From Verrucomicrobiia bacterium (GTDB taxonomy: Bacteria; Verrucomicrobiota; Verrucomicrobiia; Verrucomicrobiales; Akkermansiaceae), in assembly GCA_030432565.1 (NCBI GenBank), contig JAUIGV010000001.1, positions 62,001-126,000 of the forward strand: a DNA stretch of 64,000 nucleotides, given 5' to 3'. The notes beneath the pieces were generated by a model. It was not told the origin of the DNA. It saw only the letters and a list, made by a program, of their open reading frames with translations, and ran no database searches. Each line of letters begins with the position of its first letter. The stretch's first letter is position 1. Both the position numbers and the translations under genes were made by a program. Positions 34,568-43,932 of the stretch are shown one piece after another.

Positions 34568-35134
34568 TTAGTCCCACCAGAAATGAACGAGATTCTCCTC
34601 AAGTACGGGAGTGAGGAGAGGTCCTTCGCCACTCCAATTGGAAATGTAACCATCAAGTCCGGCTTGCATGGCCTCCTCTTCCGGGAAAAGAGCTTCGATT
34701 TTTTTCAACTCGGAGGCGGTAATCTGCCGCGTGAAACGGAGCTTGAGGCCCGCCGAATCGGCAAAGATCACCCGGAAGGGGATGATCCTTGCGATCGCGT
34801 TCACTTTCTCAATCAAGAGTGCGCAGGTTTCTTCTTCGTCATAACCGTAGCTGATTCCCGCTTGTAAGCCGACGTTGTACTTACGAATGATCTCCTGGGG
34901 CGCGGTGTCGGAGGGCACGGTGACCGCCTCGTAGTCTTCGTCGCCAGATTCGAGGCCCCAGAAGGTCATCATGCCTGGATCCTCGGGCTGGGGAGGATCC
35001 CGGTAAATAGGCTCGTTTTCGAGATGCGGACCGTCGGGATCACAAGGAGGAAAGTCGTCGGGTTTCATGGTGTTATTCGAATGGCAGGAAATTAGAAGGG
35101 CCGTAAGAATGAGAAAATAAGCCAACCGGTTCAT
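34568..35134 (-). CDS. Hypothetical lipoprotein
   Basis: 188 residues. Lipobox-type leader (YFLILTALLISC). A proline/aspartate-rich linker (DDFPPCDPDGPH, DPPQPEDPG) follows, then a compact domain with YNVGLQAGISYGYDEEET, ARIIPFRVIFAD, RFTRQITASELKKIEALFPE and a tryptophan-rich end FWWD. I do not recognise the family. The small upstream gene overlaps its start by 4 nt (ATGA), so the two are translationally coupled. Confidence 0.7.
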   Translation of the reverse strand: MNRLAYFLILTALLISCHSNNTMKPDDFPPCDPDGPHLENEPIYRDPPQPEDPGMMTFWGLESGDEDYEAVTVPSDTAPQEIIRKYNVGLQAGISYGYDEEETCALLIEKVNAIARIIPFRVIFADSAGLKLRFTRQITASELKKIEALFPEEEAMQAGLDGYISNWSGEGPLLTPVLEENLVHFWWD

Positions 35135-35277
35135 AGCCGTTTCAGAAGGTGATCGAGTGTCTTTTTTAGATCGGGTCCAAGTGCGTCTTCTTTGAAGATT
35201 TCTCGTTGTGAGTACCTGACCCAGGACTCCTGCGCAGTGAGAAACGACGAAGAGAAAAGAGAGAACGCAAAGGTCAT
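35131..35277 (-). CDS. Small secreted peptide gene
   Basis: 48 codons from ATG at 35277: a signal-like run (FAFSLFSSSFLTAQ) followed by about 32 charged residues (WVRYSQREIFKEDALGP, LKKTLDHLLKRL). The mature part could form one amphipathic helix. The upstream in-frame GTG-type start at 35352 would add a long basic segment and is less likely. Its stop overlaps the start of the lipoprotein gene (ATGA). Real expression is unproven; the coupling and leader support it. Confidence 0.5.
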   Translation of the reverse strand: MTFAFSLFSSSFLTAQESWVRYSQREIFKEDALGPDLKKTLDHLLKRL

Positions 35278-35407
35278 CGTCAGCAAGTTCCTTATAGAAA
35301 ACAAACGCGGTAAATACGATTTCCTAAAAACAAAAAATATCGGTCGTTCCAAGCTTGGAGGTGCTCGCTGGATTGTCGGGGGACTGGTGTGAGGCCAACC
35401 GACCCCG

Positions 35408-36214
35408 CTATGAGGCGATCAGAGTTTCCCCGGTTGATCCGATAATCCATTCTTCGGGAATGGCATTGGCGCAGGGGACAACGAGGTCGGGTTGGTAGGC
35501 GAAGCTTTGGCATTCCTGCCGTGAGGTGTGACCGCTGAGGACGAGGACTGTTCGATAGCCCATTTGGACACCACCGAGAATATCGGTATACATCGTATCG
35601 CCGACCATGATGGTCTGCTGGGTGGTGAGCCCGAGTTCCTTGCGCGCCATCCGCATCATCACGGGGCTCGGTTTGCCGACACTAAAGGCTTGGGCTCCCG
35701 AGGCCTTCTCGAGCATGGCTACGATGGCTCCACATCCCGGTCGGATCCCTCGATCTGTGGGGCAGGTTGTGTCCATGTTTGTGGCAATCAACTTGGCTCC
35801 GCGCTCAATCATACGAACGGCTTTCTCGATCATTTCAAATGTGAACGTCCTTCCCTCTCCGACGACGACATAGTCGGGTTGGTCGTCGACAATGGTGTAG
35901 CCGTTGTGATGCAGTGCCTGGGTGAGGCCGTTTTCTCCGAGAACATAGGCCGTGCCGTTTGGGCTTTGCATGGCCAAAAAACGAGCGGTCGCCATGGCGC
36001 AGGTGAAGACCCTGTCGGGAGGAATCCTGATGCCGAGGCGAAGCAGCTTCGCCACGATATCACGTCTGGCTCTTTGGCTGTTATTAGTGAGGAAAAGGTA
36101 GGGGATTCCGAGACGGTCCAATCGTCCAAGAAACTCCAGGGTTCCTTCGATGAGTTGGTCTCCACGATAAATCACTCCGTCCATGTCGAGGAGGAATCCG
36201 ACTTGAGGTGTCAT
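35408..36214 (-). CDS. HAD-IIA phosphatase (NagD-like)
   Basis: About 268 residues from ATG at 36214; the open frame begins 29 codons earlier but lacks family similarity there. Motif I FLLDMDGVIYRG (nucleophile Asp), motif II YLFLTNNSQ, cap with GTAYVLGENGL, motif III GKPSP lysine and motif IV TIMVGDTMYTDILGG. This is the NagD/4-nitrophenylphosphatase/phosphoglycolate phosphatase group. Cytosolic; hydrolyses small phosphate esters. It stands alone on the minus strand. Confidence 0.92.
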   Translation of the reverse strand: MTPQVGFLLDMDGVIYRGDQLIEGTLEFLGRLDRLGIPYLFLTNNSQRARRDIVAKLLRLGIRIPPDRVFTCAMATARFLAMQSPNGTAYVLGENGLTQALHHNGYTIVDDQPDYVVVGEGRTFTFEMIEKAVRMIERGAKLIATNMDTTCPTDRGIRPGCGAIVAMLEKASGAQAFSVGKPSPVMMRMARKELGLTTQQTIMVGDTMYTDILGGVQMGYRTVLVLSGHTSRQECQSFAYQPDLVVPCANAIPEEWIIGSTGETLIAS

Positions 36215-36348
36215 GCCGGAAACGGTGCATGAGATGTGCCATCGTGACCCAAGGGTGGATGCGATTTGCTCATTCCCGTAGTGAGCCAGAATGTGTGTCA
36301 ATTGAAAGCGCCGTCAGGTATTCTGCCCGATCCCCTGGGTTGGAGTGG

Positions 36349-36615
36349 CTATCTCAGAGAGATGAGTAGGATCCCGGTGGGGAGAGCAAGGAGAAGCAAT
36401 CCCGTTACGCCCCAGCGCCGAATCTCCTTTCTGGCGGTCTGCGCACTCAAGTAGTCTACGGCGATTTCGGAAAACCAGATCAAAAGAAGGGGAGCAATGA
36501 AAAACGGAAGGGCCCTGATGCCGATTTTTCCCAAGTCAAGATCCAGGGGGATCAGTGGAATGAAGCAAGGCGCCACGATTATCGAGATGATCCCCGGGAC
36601 GAGGCCTTCCTTCAA
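36349..36615 (-). CDS. Small membrane protein, TTG start overlapping upstream gene
   Basis: About 88 residues. Three hydrophobic segments: [36 protein letters not shown] and [19 protein letters not shown]. No ATG or GTG fits; a TTG at 36615 overlaps the stop of the C26 hydrolase gene (TTGA), giving a coupled start. The frame is open further upstream but there it shadows the hydrolase. Family unknown. It may be an inner-membrane partner of the anchored hydrolase. Confidence 0.5.
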   Translation of the reverse strand: MKEGLVPGIISIIVAPCFIPLIPLDLDLGKIGIRALPFFIAPLLLIWFSEIAVDYLSAQTARKEIRRWGVTGLLLLALPTGILLISLR

Positions 36616-37415
36616 TTCACTGCCGCACGTTTTTTTGCCGCTTCGATGAATGCGTTGAAGAGCTTCGCCTGGTTGGGGTCGGTCTCGATGAGCCGTTCGG
36701 GATGCCATTGTACCCCGATGAGGAATCGATTGGGGTCGGTTGATTCGGTGGCTTCGATAATGCCATCGGGGCTCGTCGCGACGATGCGCAGACCGTCACC
36801 CGGTTTCTTCACCGCTTGATGGTGGTTGGAGTTCACCTCAAAACCACGGCTGCCAAATATTTTGCCGAGCCTGGAATCAGGTTCGAGCGAGATCGGATGG
36901 TTCACGTTGCGATGGTTGCCTCCGGCTTCGGAAGGGATGTCTTGAATGAGTGTCCCGCCATGGACGACGTTGATCCATTGGCTTCCGAGGCAGATTCCCA
37001 GAAGCGGTTTATCTGATTTTTGAATCCATTTGGTGATGAGGGCTTTCTCGAACTTGTATCGATCATCACTCAGCACGGAGACGGTGGAGTGGGGCTTTTC
37101 GCCATATTCGGAAGGAGGAATGTCAAGACCGCCAGGCATGATTAGCCCGTCGAGAGCTTCGAGATAATCATCAATCATTTCGACACTGCCATCCGTGTTT
37201 GGCAGGACGACCGGAATACCTCCTTGATCGCGGACGGCGCGAATGTATGTGTCCTGATCGAGACTGGCGATTCCGATGAGCGGACGTTCCGGGGTGGCAA
37301 CCTTGGGAGGTGGGGTGACGATCGGTGGTTCGTCGTGGCGGTCTCCGATAATAAAACCGAGGAGCCCGGAGCCGATGACGGCAGCGATGGTGAGAAAGAG
37401 TCGGCGGGAGGGCAT
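36612..37415 (-). CDS. Membrane-anchored class C26 glutamine-amidotransferase-like hydrolase
   Basis: 267 residues. N-terminal signal anchor ([19 protein letters not shown]), then a Pro-rich linker (PPIVTPPPK) and the catalytic domain of the gamma-glutamyl-GABA hydrolase / PuuD family: [16 protein letters not shown], nucleophile in [13 protein letters not shown], and His-Glu in GVQWHPERL. The triad is complete. Relatives are soluble cytosolic enzymes; the anchor places this one in the periplasm. Substrate unknown, perhaps gamma-glutamyl compounds or peptidoglycan-related amides. Followed by a coupled small membrane protein. Confidence 0.85.
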   Translation of the reverse strand: MPSRRLFLTIAAVIGSGLLGFIIGDRHDEPPIVTPPPKVATPERPLIGIASLDQDTYIRAVRDQGGIPVVLPNTDGSVEMIDDYLEALDGLIMPGGLDIPPSEYGEKPHSTVSVLSDDRYKFEKALITKWIQKSDKPLLGICLGSQWINVVHGGTLIQDIPSEAGGNHRNVNHPISLEPDSRLGKIFGSRGFEVNSNHHQAVKKPGDGLRIVATSPDGIIEATESTDPNRFLIGVQWHPERLIETDPNQAKLFNAFIEAAKKRAAVN

Positions 37416-37456
37416 GGCGACAGAGACAGGAAGAAATTCGGGAGTCGGACTATTCG

Positions 37457-38173
37457 TTACGGTTTTACCGGGCGATTTGCACTCCAGTGGATGGCGCGGG
37501 TGAGCATCTTGAGAAAGACCTGGGATTCGAAGTCTGAAGGGACGCCGAGTGATGTGTAAAAGGCGCGGCCTTTTTCAGAGTAGGAATTGATCCAGGTGAC
37601 GGGTTGGGTGGAAGGCTTGCCGTTGAGGGTGATGGTGCCGGATTGCAGGATGGTGGTTTGCTTGCCGAGTGCCTTCGCCTTGTAAAGTTTTCCGGAGGTC
37701 ATGTCGCCGAGGCCTTGTAGAAGAGCATGATTGGACTCGCCGATGACCATGACCTTTTCGTCGCCGAAGTGGCCGTCGTAATTTCCTCCGAGAATCCTGA
37801 GGTCGAAGACTTTGTTGTCCTCGTTTGAGAAGGCATGACTGGCGGTGCGGATGCCAACGACGCCTTTATCATTTTGCCAATGGCTGCGGATGATCTGCAT
37901 TTGATCTTCCGGCAGGTTCAGACGTCTGGCGAAAACAACGAGGACGTCCGCAGTTTTGATTTTCTCAACGTCCGGGAGATCCTTGGCTTTGTCCGTCACC
38001 ATGGAAGTGGTGATGGAAACGGAGTGATTTTTCTCGAGGTGGGTTTTCAATATCTCCAGCGACTCGGCTGACTTGTATTCCTTGGAGCCGGAGATGAAGT
38101 GAATCCGTAGCGGTTCCGGTCCCTCCGCGAGGAGGCTAATGGGGAAAAGTAAAAAAATGAGGAGTCGTTTCAT
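37457..38173 (-). CDS. Secreted ThuA-like protein
   Basis: 238 residues with signal peptide ([18 protein letters not shown]). Class-I glutamine-amidotransferase-like fold of the ThuA/trehalose-utilisation type: [54 protein letters not shown], and [14 protein letters not shown]. Many PVC genomes carry dozens of such secreted proteins; function is unclear but often linked to sugar oxidation. The next gene upstream on this strand is the sulfatase, separated by a repeat element. Confidence 0.85.
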   Translation of the reverse strand: MKRLLIFLLFPISLLAEGPEPLRIHFISGSKEYKSAESLEILKTHLEKNHSVSITTSMVTDKAKDLPDVEKIKTADVLVVFARRLNLPEDQMQIIRSHWQNDKGVVGIRTASHAFSNEDNKVFDLRILGGNYDGHFGDEKVMVIGESNHALLQGLGDMTSGKLYKAKALGKQTTILQSGTITLNGKPSTQPVTWINSYSEKGRAFYTSLGVPSDFESQVFLKMLTRAIHWSANRPVKP

Positions 38174-38373
38174 GAGCTTGTTTTACGGATGAGTTCTGAC
38201 CCGAATCGTAGGAAAGACGTCCTCCATCGATCGTGGTGATCGTGGCAAAGGAGAATGAAAGCTTGGGCATTCATAATGCATCGCTTCAACCCGTGTGCGC
38301 TCAACTCGTTTCATCATTTTTTTGTCGGAGAGGTCGCTGTTGGTAGCTGGAGTTTTGTCTCTACGGGTTTCTT

Positions 38374-38433
38374 GTAGCACAGGCATTTTGCCTGTGAGTT
38401 GGCGACGGGACACAGGTAGGAGGCTTGAGCTAC
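38374..38433. repeat. PVC-type palindromic interspersed repeat (MPV type)
   Basis: GTAGC, then CACAGGCA (38378-38385), TTT, TGCCTGTG (38389-38396), AGTTGGCGACGGGACACAGG and GAGCTAC at the end. In translation one strand reads TGILPVSW and the other TGKMPVLQET, the wording I recall for repeats scattered through Planctomycetes and Verrucomicrobia genomes. The right half is decayed compared with the left. The sulfatase stop codon (38430-38432) lies within the terminal GAGCTAC. Confidence 0.75.
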
Positions 38434-39845
38434 TTCTTTTTAGCCCAGTCGGCGATCGGGGCGGTGCCGGGTTCTCGGTTTTTTGCGCCTTTGACTTTGT
38501 TAAGGTTGTCGCCGAGTTCGGCTCTCTTCTTATCGGCGAGCGCTTGCATTTTGGCGACGATTTCGGGGTGCTGGTCGGCGAGGTTGTTGGACTCTGCGAT
38601 GTCAACTTCAAGGTCGTAGAGCTCAAGACCGCACTTTTGCATGACGTATTTCCCGGAATGGCCGTTGTTGGCGGGTGAGATTTTGGAATTTCGAAAGGTG
38701 TGCGGAAATTGCAGTTTCCATTTGCCCATACGCATGGCTTCGAGGTCGTTCCGCTTATACCAAAAGTAGTAAGCTTCCTGAACCGGTTCGGTTTGCTGGC
38801 CGGAGATGACGGGCCAGGCGTCCCTGCCATCGATGGGCTTTTCCGGAAGGGGAACGTTGAGAAGTTTGGCGATGGTGGGGAGGAGGTCAATGGTCATGAG
38901 GGGAGTTTGAACGACCGACCCGGGTTTGAGCTTGGCGGGCCATTGCATGACGCAGGGGACGCGGACGCCCCCTTCCCAGCAGTTGCCTTTGCAGCCGCGA
39001 AGCGGGCCGACTCCTCCGGCGTGGTTGCCGTAAACCATCCATGGACCATTATCGCTGGTGAAAATGACGAGGGTGTTGTCGGTGACGCCGGCTTGATCCA
39101 GGGCGGCGAGGACTTGGCCGGTGGACCAATCGATTTCCTGAATGACGTCGCCATACTTTCCTTGCTCGGAGGAGTCGGTGTGTTTGGGCGAGGTGAAAAG
39201 GGGGACGTGTGGTTGCGGGTGGGCGAGGTAGAGAAAGAAGGGTTCGTCCTTTTTCCCGGTGATGAAGCGGACGGAGCGCTCGGTGATCCAGGTCGTCATC
39301 CAGGTTTGGTCACGAACGCGGGCGATGATTTCGTTGTCCTCGATGAGGGGGAGAAGCGGGTAATTGGGCATGAAGCGCACGGGGCCGCTGGGCCACATGT
39401 CGTTCGAGTAAGGGTAGCCGAAGTAGTCGTCGAAGCCGTGATTCACGGGAAGGAATTTTTCCTGGTAGCCGAGATGCCATTTCCCATACATCGCGGTGCG
39501 GTAGCCGGCCGACTTGCAAATTTCCGCGAGGGTGGTTTCGCCGGAATTGATGCCGATGGTGCTGCGTTGAGAGAGGGCGCCGGAGATGCCCACGCGATTG
39601 GGGTAGCAGCCGGTGAGGAGGGCGGTGCGGGAGGCGGAGCAGACGGGCTGGGCGACGTAAAAATCGGTGAATTTAACTCCGTTCCGGGCGATTGAGTCGA
39701 TGTGGGGCGTTTCCCAGCCCTTCGCCCCAAAGCAAGTGAGGTCGCCGTAGCCCATATCGTCGCAGAAAATGACGACAATATTGGGCCTTTCCGTCGCTTG
39801 AGAAAGACAGAAAAGGCACATCCAGAGTGAAATCAATCGAATCAT
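38430..39845 (-). CDS. FGly-dependent sulfatase
   Basis: 471 residues with a leader (MIRLISLWMCLFCLSQA). PNIVVIFCDDMGYGDL carries the metal-binding aspartates; the formylglycine motif is CSASR (Cys69), an allowed C-x-A-S-R form; then GKWHLGYQEK, HPQPHVP and FTSDNGPWM. Related to arylsulfatase A-like enzymes acting on sulfated glycans. The ADWAKKK end, with its stop inside the repeat, appears normal. The redoxin gene starts 51 nt away on the opposite strand. Confidence 0.93.
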   Translation of the reverse strand: MIRLISLWMCLFCLSQATERPNIVVIFCDDMGYGDLTCFGAKGWETPHIDSIARNGVKFTDFYVAQPVCSASRTALLTGCYPNRVGISGALSQRSTIGINSGETTLAEICKSAGYRTAMYGKWHLGYQEKFLPVNHGFDDYFGYPYSNDMWPSGPVRFMPNYPLLPLIEDNEIIARVRDQTWMTTWITERSVRFITGKKDEPFFLYLAHPQPHVPLFTSPKHTDSSEQGKYGDVIQEIDWSTGQVLAALDQAGVTDNTLVIFTSDNGPWMVYGNHAGGVGPLRGCKGNCWEGGVRVPCVMQWPAKLKPGSVVQTPLMTIDLLPTIAKLLNVPLPEKPIDGRDAWPVISGQQTEPVQEAYYFWYKRNDLEAMRMGKWKLQFPHTFRNSKISPANNGHSGKYVMQKCGLELYDLEVDIAESNNLADQHPEIVAKMQALADKKRAELGDNLNKVKGAKNREPGTAPIADWAKKK

Positions 39846-39896
39846 CTGGAAAGCTCACCACATCTCCGACGTAATCTCAATCGACAAGCACCGATC

Positions 39897-42149
39897 ATGA
39901 AGAGACTTTTCACCCTTCCTTTCCTCGCGACCTATTTGTTGGCGCAAGAGCCGAATCAAGATATCAAAGAGGGGCATTCCCACAATGGCCATGCTTTCAA
40001 TGAAGGTCCGCGTCAGGAAGGTCCGTTGATGGGCACAACTGGTAATGTTCATCTGCCCATTACTACCAGTTGGGATCAGGGGCAGGCTTATTTTGATCAG
40101 GGATTGGGGCAGCTTCATGGGTTTTGGTATTACGAAGCCGAAAGATCGTTTCGGGCCATTCTCGCTCACGATCCGGGCTGCGCGATGGCCTACTGGGGCT
40201 TGTCTCAGGCCAATTACGAAAATGAAAAGCGAGCCAAGGAATTCATCGCGAAGGCGGGTGGGCTTCTGAAAAAAGAGGACTTCAAAATCAGCGAGCATGA
40301 GCGGGCCTATCTTGATGCGGAAATCGCCTACCATGACGACCAAAAAGAGAAGGATGCCACCAAGCGCCGGAAAAATTTCATCCGGGCTTATGAGGATCTG
40401 ATTTTAAATTATCCCGATGATCTCGAGGCCAAGGCCCTGCTGGTTTGTCGGCGTTGGCAGTTTAACCGTAAGGGCATTCCCATTACGAGTCATGTGGGGC
40501 TGGATGCTATTCTGGAGCAGATTTTCGCAAAGAACCCCAACCATCCTGCGCACCACTACGCGATCCACCTTTGGGATAACCGCAAACATGAACAGGCGCT
40601 CGATTCAGCGGCGCGACTGGGGCAAACTGCTCCGGGCATCGCGCACATGTGGCACATGCCGGGGCACATATATTCCAAGGCCAAGCGTTATCAGGATGCG
40701 GTATGGCAGCAGCAGGCGTCGGCACGGGTTGACCACAAGCACATGATGAAATGGTTTCTGTTGCCGGATCAGATTCACAACTATGCCCACAACAACGAGT
40801 GGCTATCGCGGAATTTTTCCCACCTCGGAATGGTGCGGGCCAGCATCGACATGGCGAAATCCCTCTTAGGGAATCCCCGCCACCCCAAACTCAATAATCC
40901 CGGACGGGGCTCCGCGCGATACGGTCGTCTTGCTTTGATCGACTATCTTGAAAAGGCCGAACTCTGGCAGGAGGCGCTCGAGACTGCCCGCTCGCCGTGG
41001 TTGGAGGTGCTCCCGAAGCCTGAGGACGACCTTTCCCGATTGCGGCTCATTGGAGTCGCGCAAGCGAATCTTGGGCAGCAAGTTGAATTAAGAAAGACCA
41101 TCGAGGAGGTCGAATCGCATCTGGCGAAGGTCAAAGCCGACCAGGAACAGGCCAAAACGAAGGCCCGTGAAAAAGCCGGGAAGGAGAAGAAAAATGAGAA
41201 GGAGATCAAGTCAGCTGAAAAGAAGGCCCACGATCAATTTCAGAAGAATGTCAGGAAATTCGAGAATGTTGTTGGCGAGTTGAAGGGCTACCTCGCCGCG
41301 ATGAACGGGGACTTCAAAACTGCAACAGAGGCTCTCTCAAAGCGACCCTCGCAGCAAACCCCGGTCCTGCGGTATTTGGCGTATGGAGATCACGAGAAGG
41401 CGGCTGAGATTGCCAGGAAGCAGATCGAGAAAAAGGACAAGCGGACCCTGCCGCTGGCCAAGGCGATCCATGCGCTCTATCACGCGAAAAGGGACGATCC
41501 CGCCTGGAAGACCGGTTTCGAGGATCTGCGCAATTATGGATCCGAATTGGAGATCGAATCGCCGGTTTTTGCCCGGCTTGCCCCAATCGCAAAGGAGCTT
41601 GGTTATCCGCTTGATTGGCGGATTGCGCACCAGCCTGCCGACGATCTTTTGCCGCGTCCGCAGCTCGATGAACTTGGACCGCTCCATTGGACGCCGCCGG
41701 TGTCGCCCGGATTTAGTCTGCCGGATCAGCATCAGAAAAATGTTTCGCTTGCCGGGTATCGCGGCAAGCCGGTGATTCTCGTCTTTTACCTGGGCGCCGG
41801 ATGTCTTCATTGCACCGAGCAACTGACCGCAATGGCGGATCGTTACTCTGACTTTGAAAAAGCGGGACTCCCGATTCTTGCAATATCAACAGACAACGTT
41901 GCCAATCTTAAGGACTCTCAGGACAACTACACCAAGGGTGACATTCCGTTTCCCATTGTTTCTGATGCCGCCAAGAACATCTTCAAGCAATACACCGCGC
42001 ATGACGATTTTGAGGACCAGCCACTTCACGGAACCTTCGTTCTTGATGGCAAGGGGCGCATGCTCTGGTCTGACATTTCGGCCGATCCATTCATGGACAT
42101 CGACTTTCTGATCAAGGAATCCAAGCGCCTCCTATCGCTTCATCATTAG
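39897..42149 (+). CDS. TPR-like protein fused to peroxiredoxin/redoxin domain
   Basis: 750 residues with signal peptide (MKRLFTLPFLATYLLA) and a His-rich start (GHSHNGHAFNEG). Residues about 55-370 look like helical TPR-type repeats (AYFDQGLGQLHGFWYYEAER, HMWHMPGHIYSKAKRYQDA). Residues 395-460 are a charged coiled coil (KAREKAGKEKKNEKEIKSA). Residues about 600-745 are an AhpC/TSA-type domain (FSLPDQHQKNVSL, GKPVILVFYLGAGCLHCTEQL) with a CLHC active site, LAISTDN and GTFVLDGKG. Predicted periplasmic thiol redox protein; the helical part may hold a client. Stands alone between a sulfatase and the amidohydrolase fusion. Confidence 0.82.
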   Translation: MKRLFTLPFLATYLLAQEPNQDIKEGHSHNGHAFNEGPRQEGPLMGTTGNVHLPITTSWDQGQAYFDQGLGQLHGFWYYEAERSFRAILAHDPGCAMAYWGLSQANYENEKRAKEFIAKAGGLLKKEDFKISEHERAYLDAEIAYHDDQKEKDATKRRKNFIRAYEDLILNYPDDLEAKALLVCRRWQFNRKGIPITSHVGLDAILEQIFAKNPNHPAHHYAIHLWDNRKHEQALDSAARLGQTAPGIAHMWHMPGHIYSKAKRYQDAVWQQQASARVDHKHMMKWFLLPDQIHNYAHNNEWLSRNFSHLGMVRASIDMAKSLLGNPRHPKLNNPGRGSARYGRLALIDYLEKAELWQEALETARSPWLEVLPKPEDDLSRLRLIGVAQANLGQQVELRKTIEEVESHLAKVKADQEQAKTKAREKAGKEKKNEKEIKSAEKKAHDQFQKNVRKFENVVGELKGYLAAMNGDFKTATEALSKRPSQQTPVLRYLAYGDHEKAAEIARKQIEKKDKRTLPLAKAIHALYHAKRDDPAWKTGFEDLRNYGSELEIESPVFARLAPIAKELGYPLDWRIAHQPADDLLPRPQLDELGPLHWTPPVSPGFSLPDQHQKNVSLAGYRGKPVILVFYLGAGCLHCTEQLTAMADRYSDFEKAGLPILAISTDNVANLKDSQDNYTKGDIPFPIVSDAAKNIFKQYTAHDDFEDQPLHGTFVLDGKGRMLWSDISADPFMDIDFLIKESKRLLSLHH

Positions 42150-42252
42150 AAGGTGACGAAGTTCACGGTAATCGGGGTAAGTTTTTTTGGAGTGTGAGGG
42201 TGGCACGAGTCATCCGTCATCCAGGCCCCCAAAAGAAGATGCGATTTACGAG

Positions 42253-43932
42253 TCACTTTTTGGCGGGGAGTGGTTTTCCCAGCGCGCGATCGATCGTAAA
42301 TTGCGTCAGGCTTTCAGATTGAAACCATCCGCGCCACATGTTGTGGCCTTGGCCTTTGATCAGTTCAAATTCGGCGGGACCACCGAGGGCCCGATAGCGT
42401 TGGATCAGGAGGGCGGTGTTTTTTTCGTGAGGGACCACTTTGTCGATGTCTCCCTGAATATGAAAAATCGGGACACGAGCTTCAGCGAGATGCTTGAGGC
42501 GTTCGATGGGATTGTTCCGTGGAAGCGCCTCTTTTAATTTCTCCGTAGTCATGTGGTAAGCCCCGGCGGCGCGGGCGATGCCGGGATAGCTTTCGATGTT
42601 ACAAACGGGATAGATTCCGGCGACGCCGCCCACCTTGTCGGAGTTTTCTGCGGCCCAGTTGTATAGCATCAGTCCTCCACGGCTGCGTGCCAGCAGGCAG
42701 GGTTTGTTCGCAAAGTTTCGCTGGCTGGTAAGATGCGCGTAAAGTTCGCTGAAGGCTTTTCGGCCGTCGGGACTTCCGTAGGATTCGCCAACGTCAATTC
42801 CGGCGATGGCAATGCCCTCGGCGAGGAATCGTTCAAACATCCAGACTTCCGACTTCGCAGGAAGTCCGGGCAAGGTGGGCGCATACCAAACCCACGGGAT
42901 TTTCCCTTCCTGCCTCTTGGGGAGAATGACAAAGGCGTCCCGTCCATTGATGCGGAAGGCCTCTCCGGGGAGGGGGAGTTGCTTGTTGCCTCGTTCAATT
43001 CTCATTTTTTCCAGACCATAAAATTTCGCGGCATTTGCTGAGAAAAGTTTGCGGGAAGTCGCCGGATCTTTTGTGTCAAAGTAGGCGCGGGTGAGTTTCA
43101 GAACAGCAGCATAATGTGCGGTTGTCCTGGTCACCGGCCAATCGCTGCCAAAGACAATCCGGTCTTCGCCGAAGCATTCCAAGGTGAGATCAAGAATGGG
43201 TTGATAGAATGCCAGATCGAGAGGTGCCGGTTGGGATTTTACCCTCCCGAAAAGAGCAGACACTTTGCAAAAGACATTTGGGTGTTTCGCCACCGCACGG
43301 AATTTCTCCACCCAGGCAGGGTCGAGTGGTTTGTCATCGAGGGTTACTCCTCCGAAATGATCGATGATGACTTTGAGATTGGGAACGCGGGCTGCGATGC
43401 TGGCAGCTTCTTCGAGGGTGTAGCTGCCAATGAGGATATCGACGGTTTTTCCACGGAGGGCGGTTTCCTTGAGATCCCGGTAGAATTCTTCGGTGAGAGT
43501 TTCTTTGGTTCGCCCAGAAATGCGATAGCCAAGGTAGCGGTCATCTTGGCAGAGTTTTTCAAAAAGCGGTTGGAATTTTTCGGTGCCAATCACCTGGGAA
43601 AGGTTCCCGACAACTCCGCGATAGAGCGCTTTGTTGTGCGCAGTGATATCGAGATTCCATTGGTTGTCGGGCAGGTGTTGCCCGGCCTGCACGACGACGA
43701 CGCCATCCACTCCGTTTTTCCGGGCGACGATCTCGTGATCCTTCGGCATGAACGATCGGTAGAGATGTTTATTGTCTTTCGGTATCCAGTAGATGCCCTC
43801 GGGTCGGTCGAGGTGCCAGAGGTGAACGTGGGTGTCGACCAGCTTTGTTTCGTTAGTCTGGCAATTGGAAATCCCGACTAACAAAAATGGCAGGACTCGC
43901 AACAGGTGTTTCTTGAGAGGATTACTGATCAT
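42253..43932 (-). CDS. Amidohydrolase-2 fused to alpha/beta-hydrolase, lipoprotein
   Basis: 559 residues. Leader FLLVGISNC suggests lipid attachment at Cys. Residues 30-310 are an amidohydrolase-2/TIM-barrel metal hydrolase: LVDTHVHLWHLDRPEG (metal His-x-His), VIIDHFGG, CKVSALFGR, IVFGSDWPVTRT. Residues 320-555 are an alpha/beta-hydrolase: WVWYAPTLPGLP, GIDVGESYG, nucleophile in LLARSRGGLMLYNW, Asp in QGDIDKVVPHEKN, His in GQGHNMWRG. Both halves look active. A stand-alone version of the first half is at 61115-62047. The start overlaps the end of the metallophosphatase gene by 11 nt. Confidence 0.85.
   Translation of the reverse strand: MISNPLKKHLLRVLPFLLVGISNCQTNETKLVDTHVHLWHLDRPEGIYWIPKDNKHLYRSFMPKDHEIVARKNGVDGVVVVQAGQHLPDNQWNLDITAHNKALYRGVVGNLSQVIGTEKFQPLFEKLCQDDRYLGYRISGRTKETLTEEFYRDLKETALRGKTVDILIGSYTLEEAASIAARVPNLKVIIDHFGGVTLDDKPLDPAWVEKFRAVAKHPNVFCKVSALFGRVKSQPAPLDLAFYQPILDLTLECFGEDRIVFGSDWPVTRTTAHYAAVLKLTRAYFDTKDPATSRKLFSANAAKFYGLEKMRIERGNKQLPLPGEAFRINGRDAFVILPKRQEGKIPWVWYAPTLPGLPAKSEVWMFERFLAEGIAIAGIDVGESYGSPDGRKAFSELYAHLTSQRNFANKPCLLARSRGGLMLYNWAAENSDKVGGVAGIYPVCNIESYPGIARAAGAYHMTTEKLKEALPRNNPIERLKHLAEARVPIFHIQGDIDKVVPHEKNTALLIQRYRALGGPAEFELIKGQGHNMWRGWFQSESLTQFTIDRALGKPLPAKK

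Noticed and set aside
38374-38433. CRISPR-like repeat
   Set aside because: Only one palindrome with no spaced series; matches interspersed PVC palindromes.
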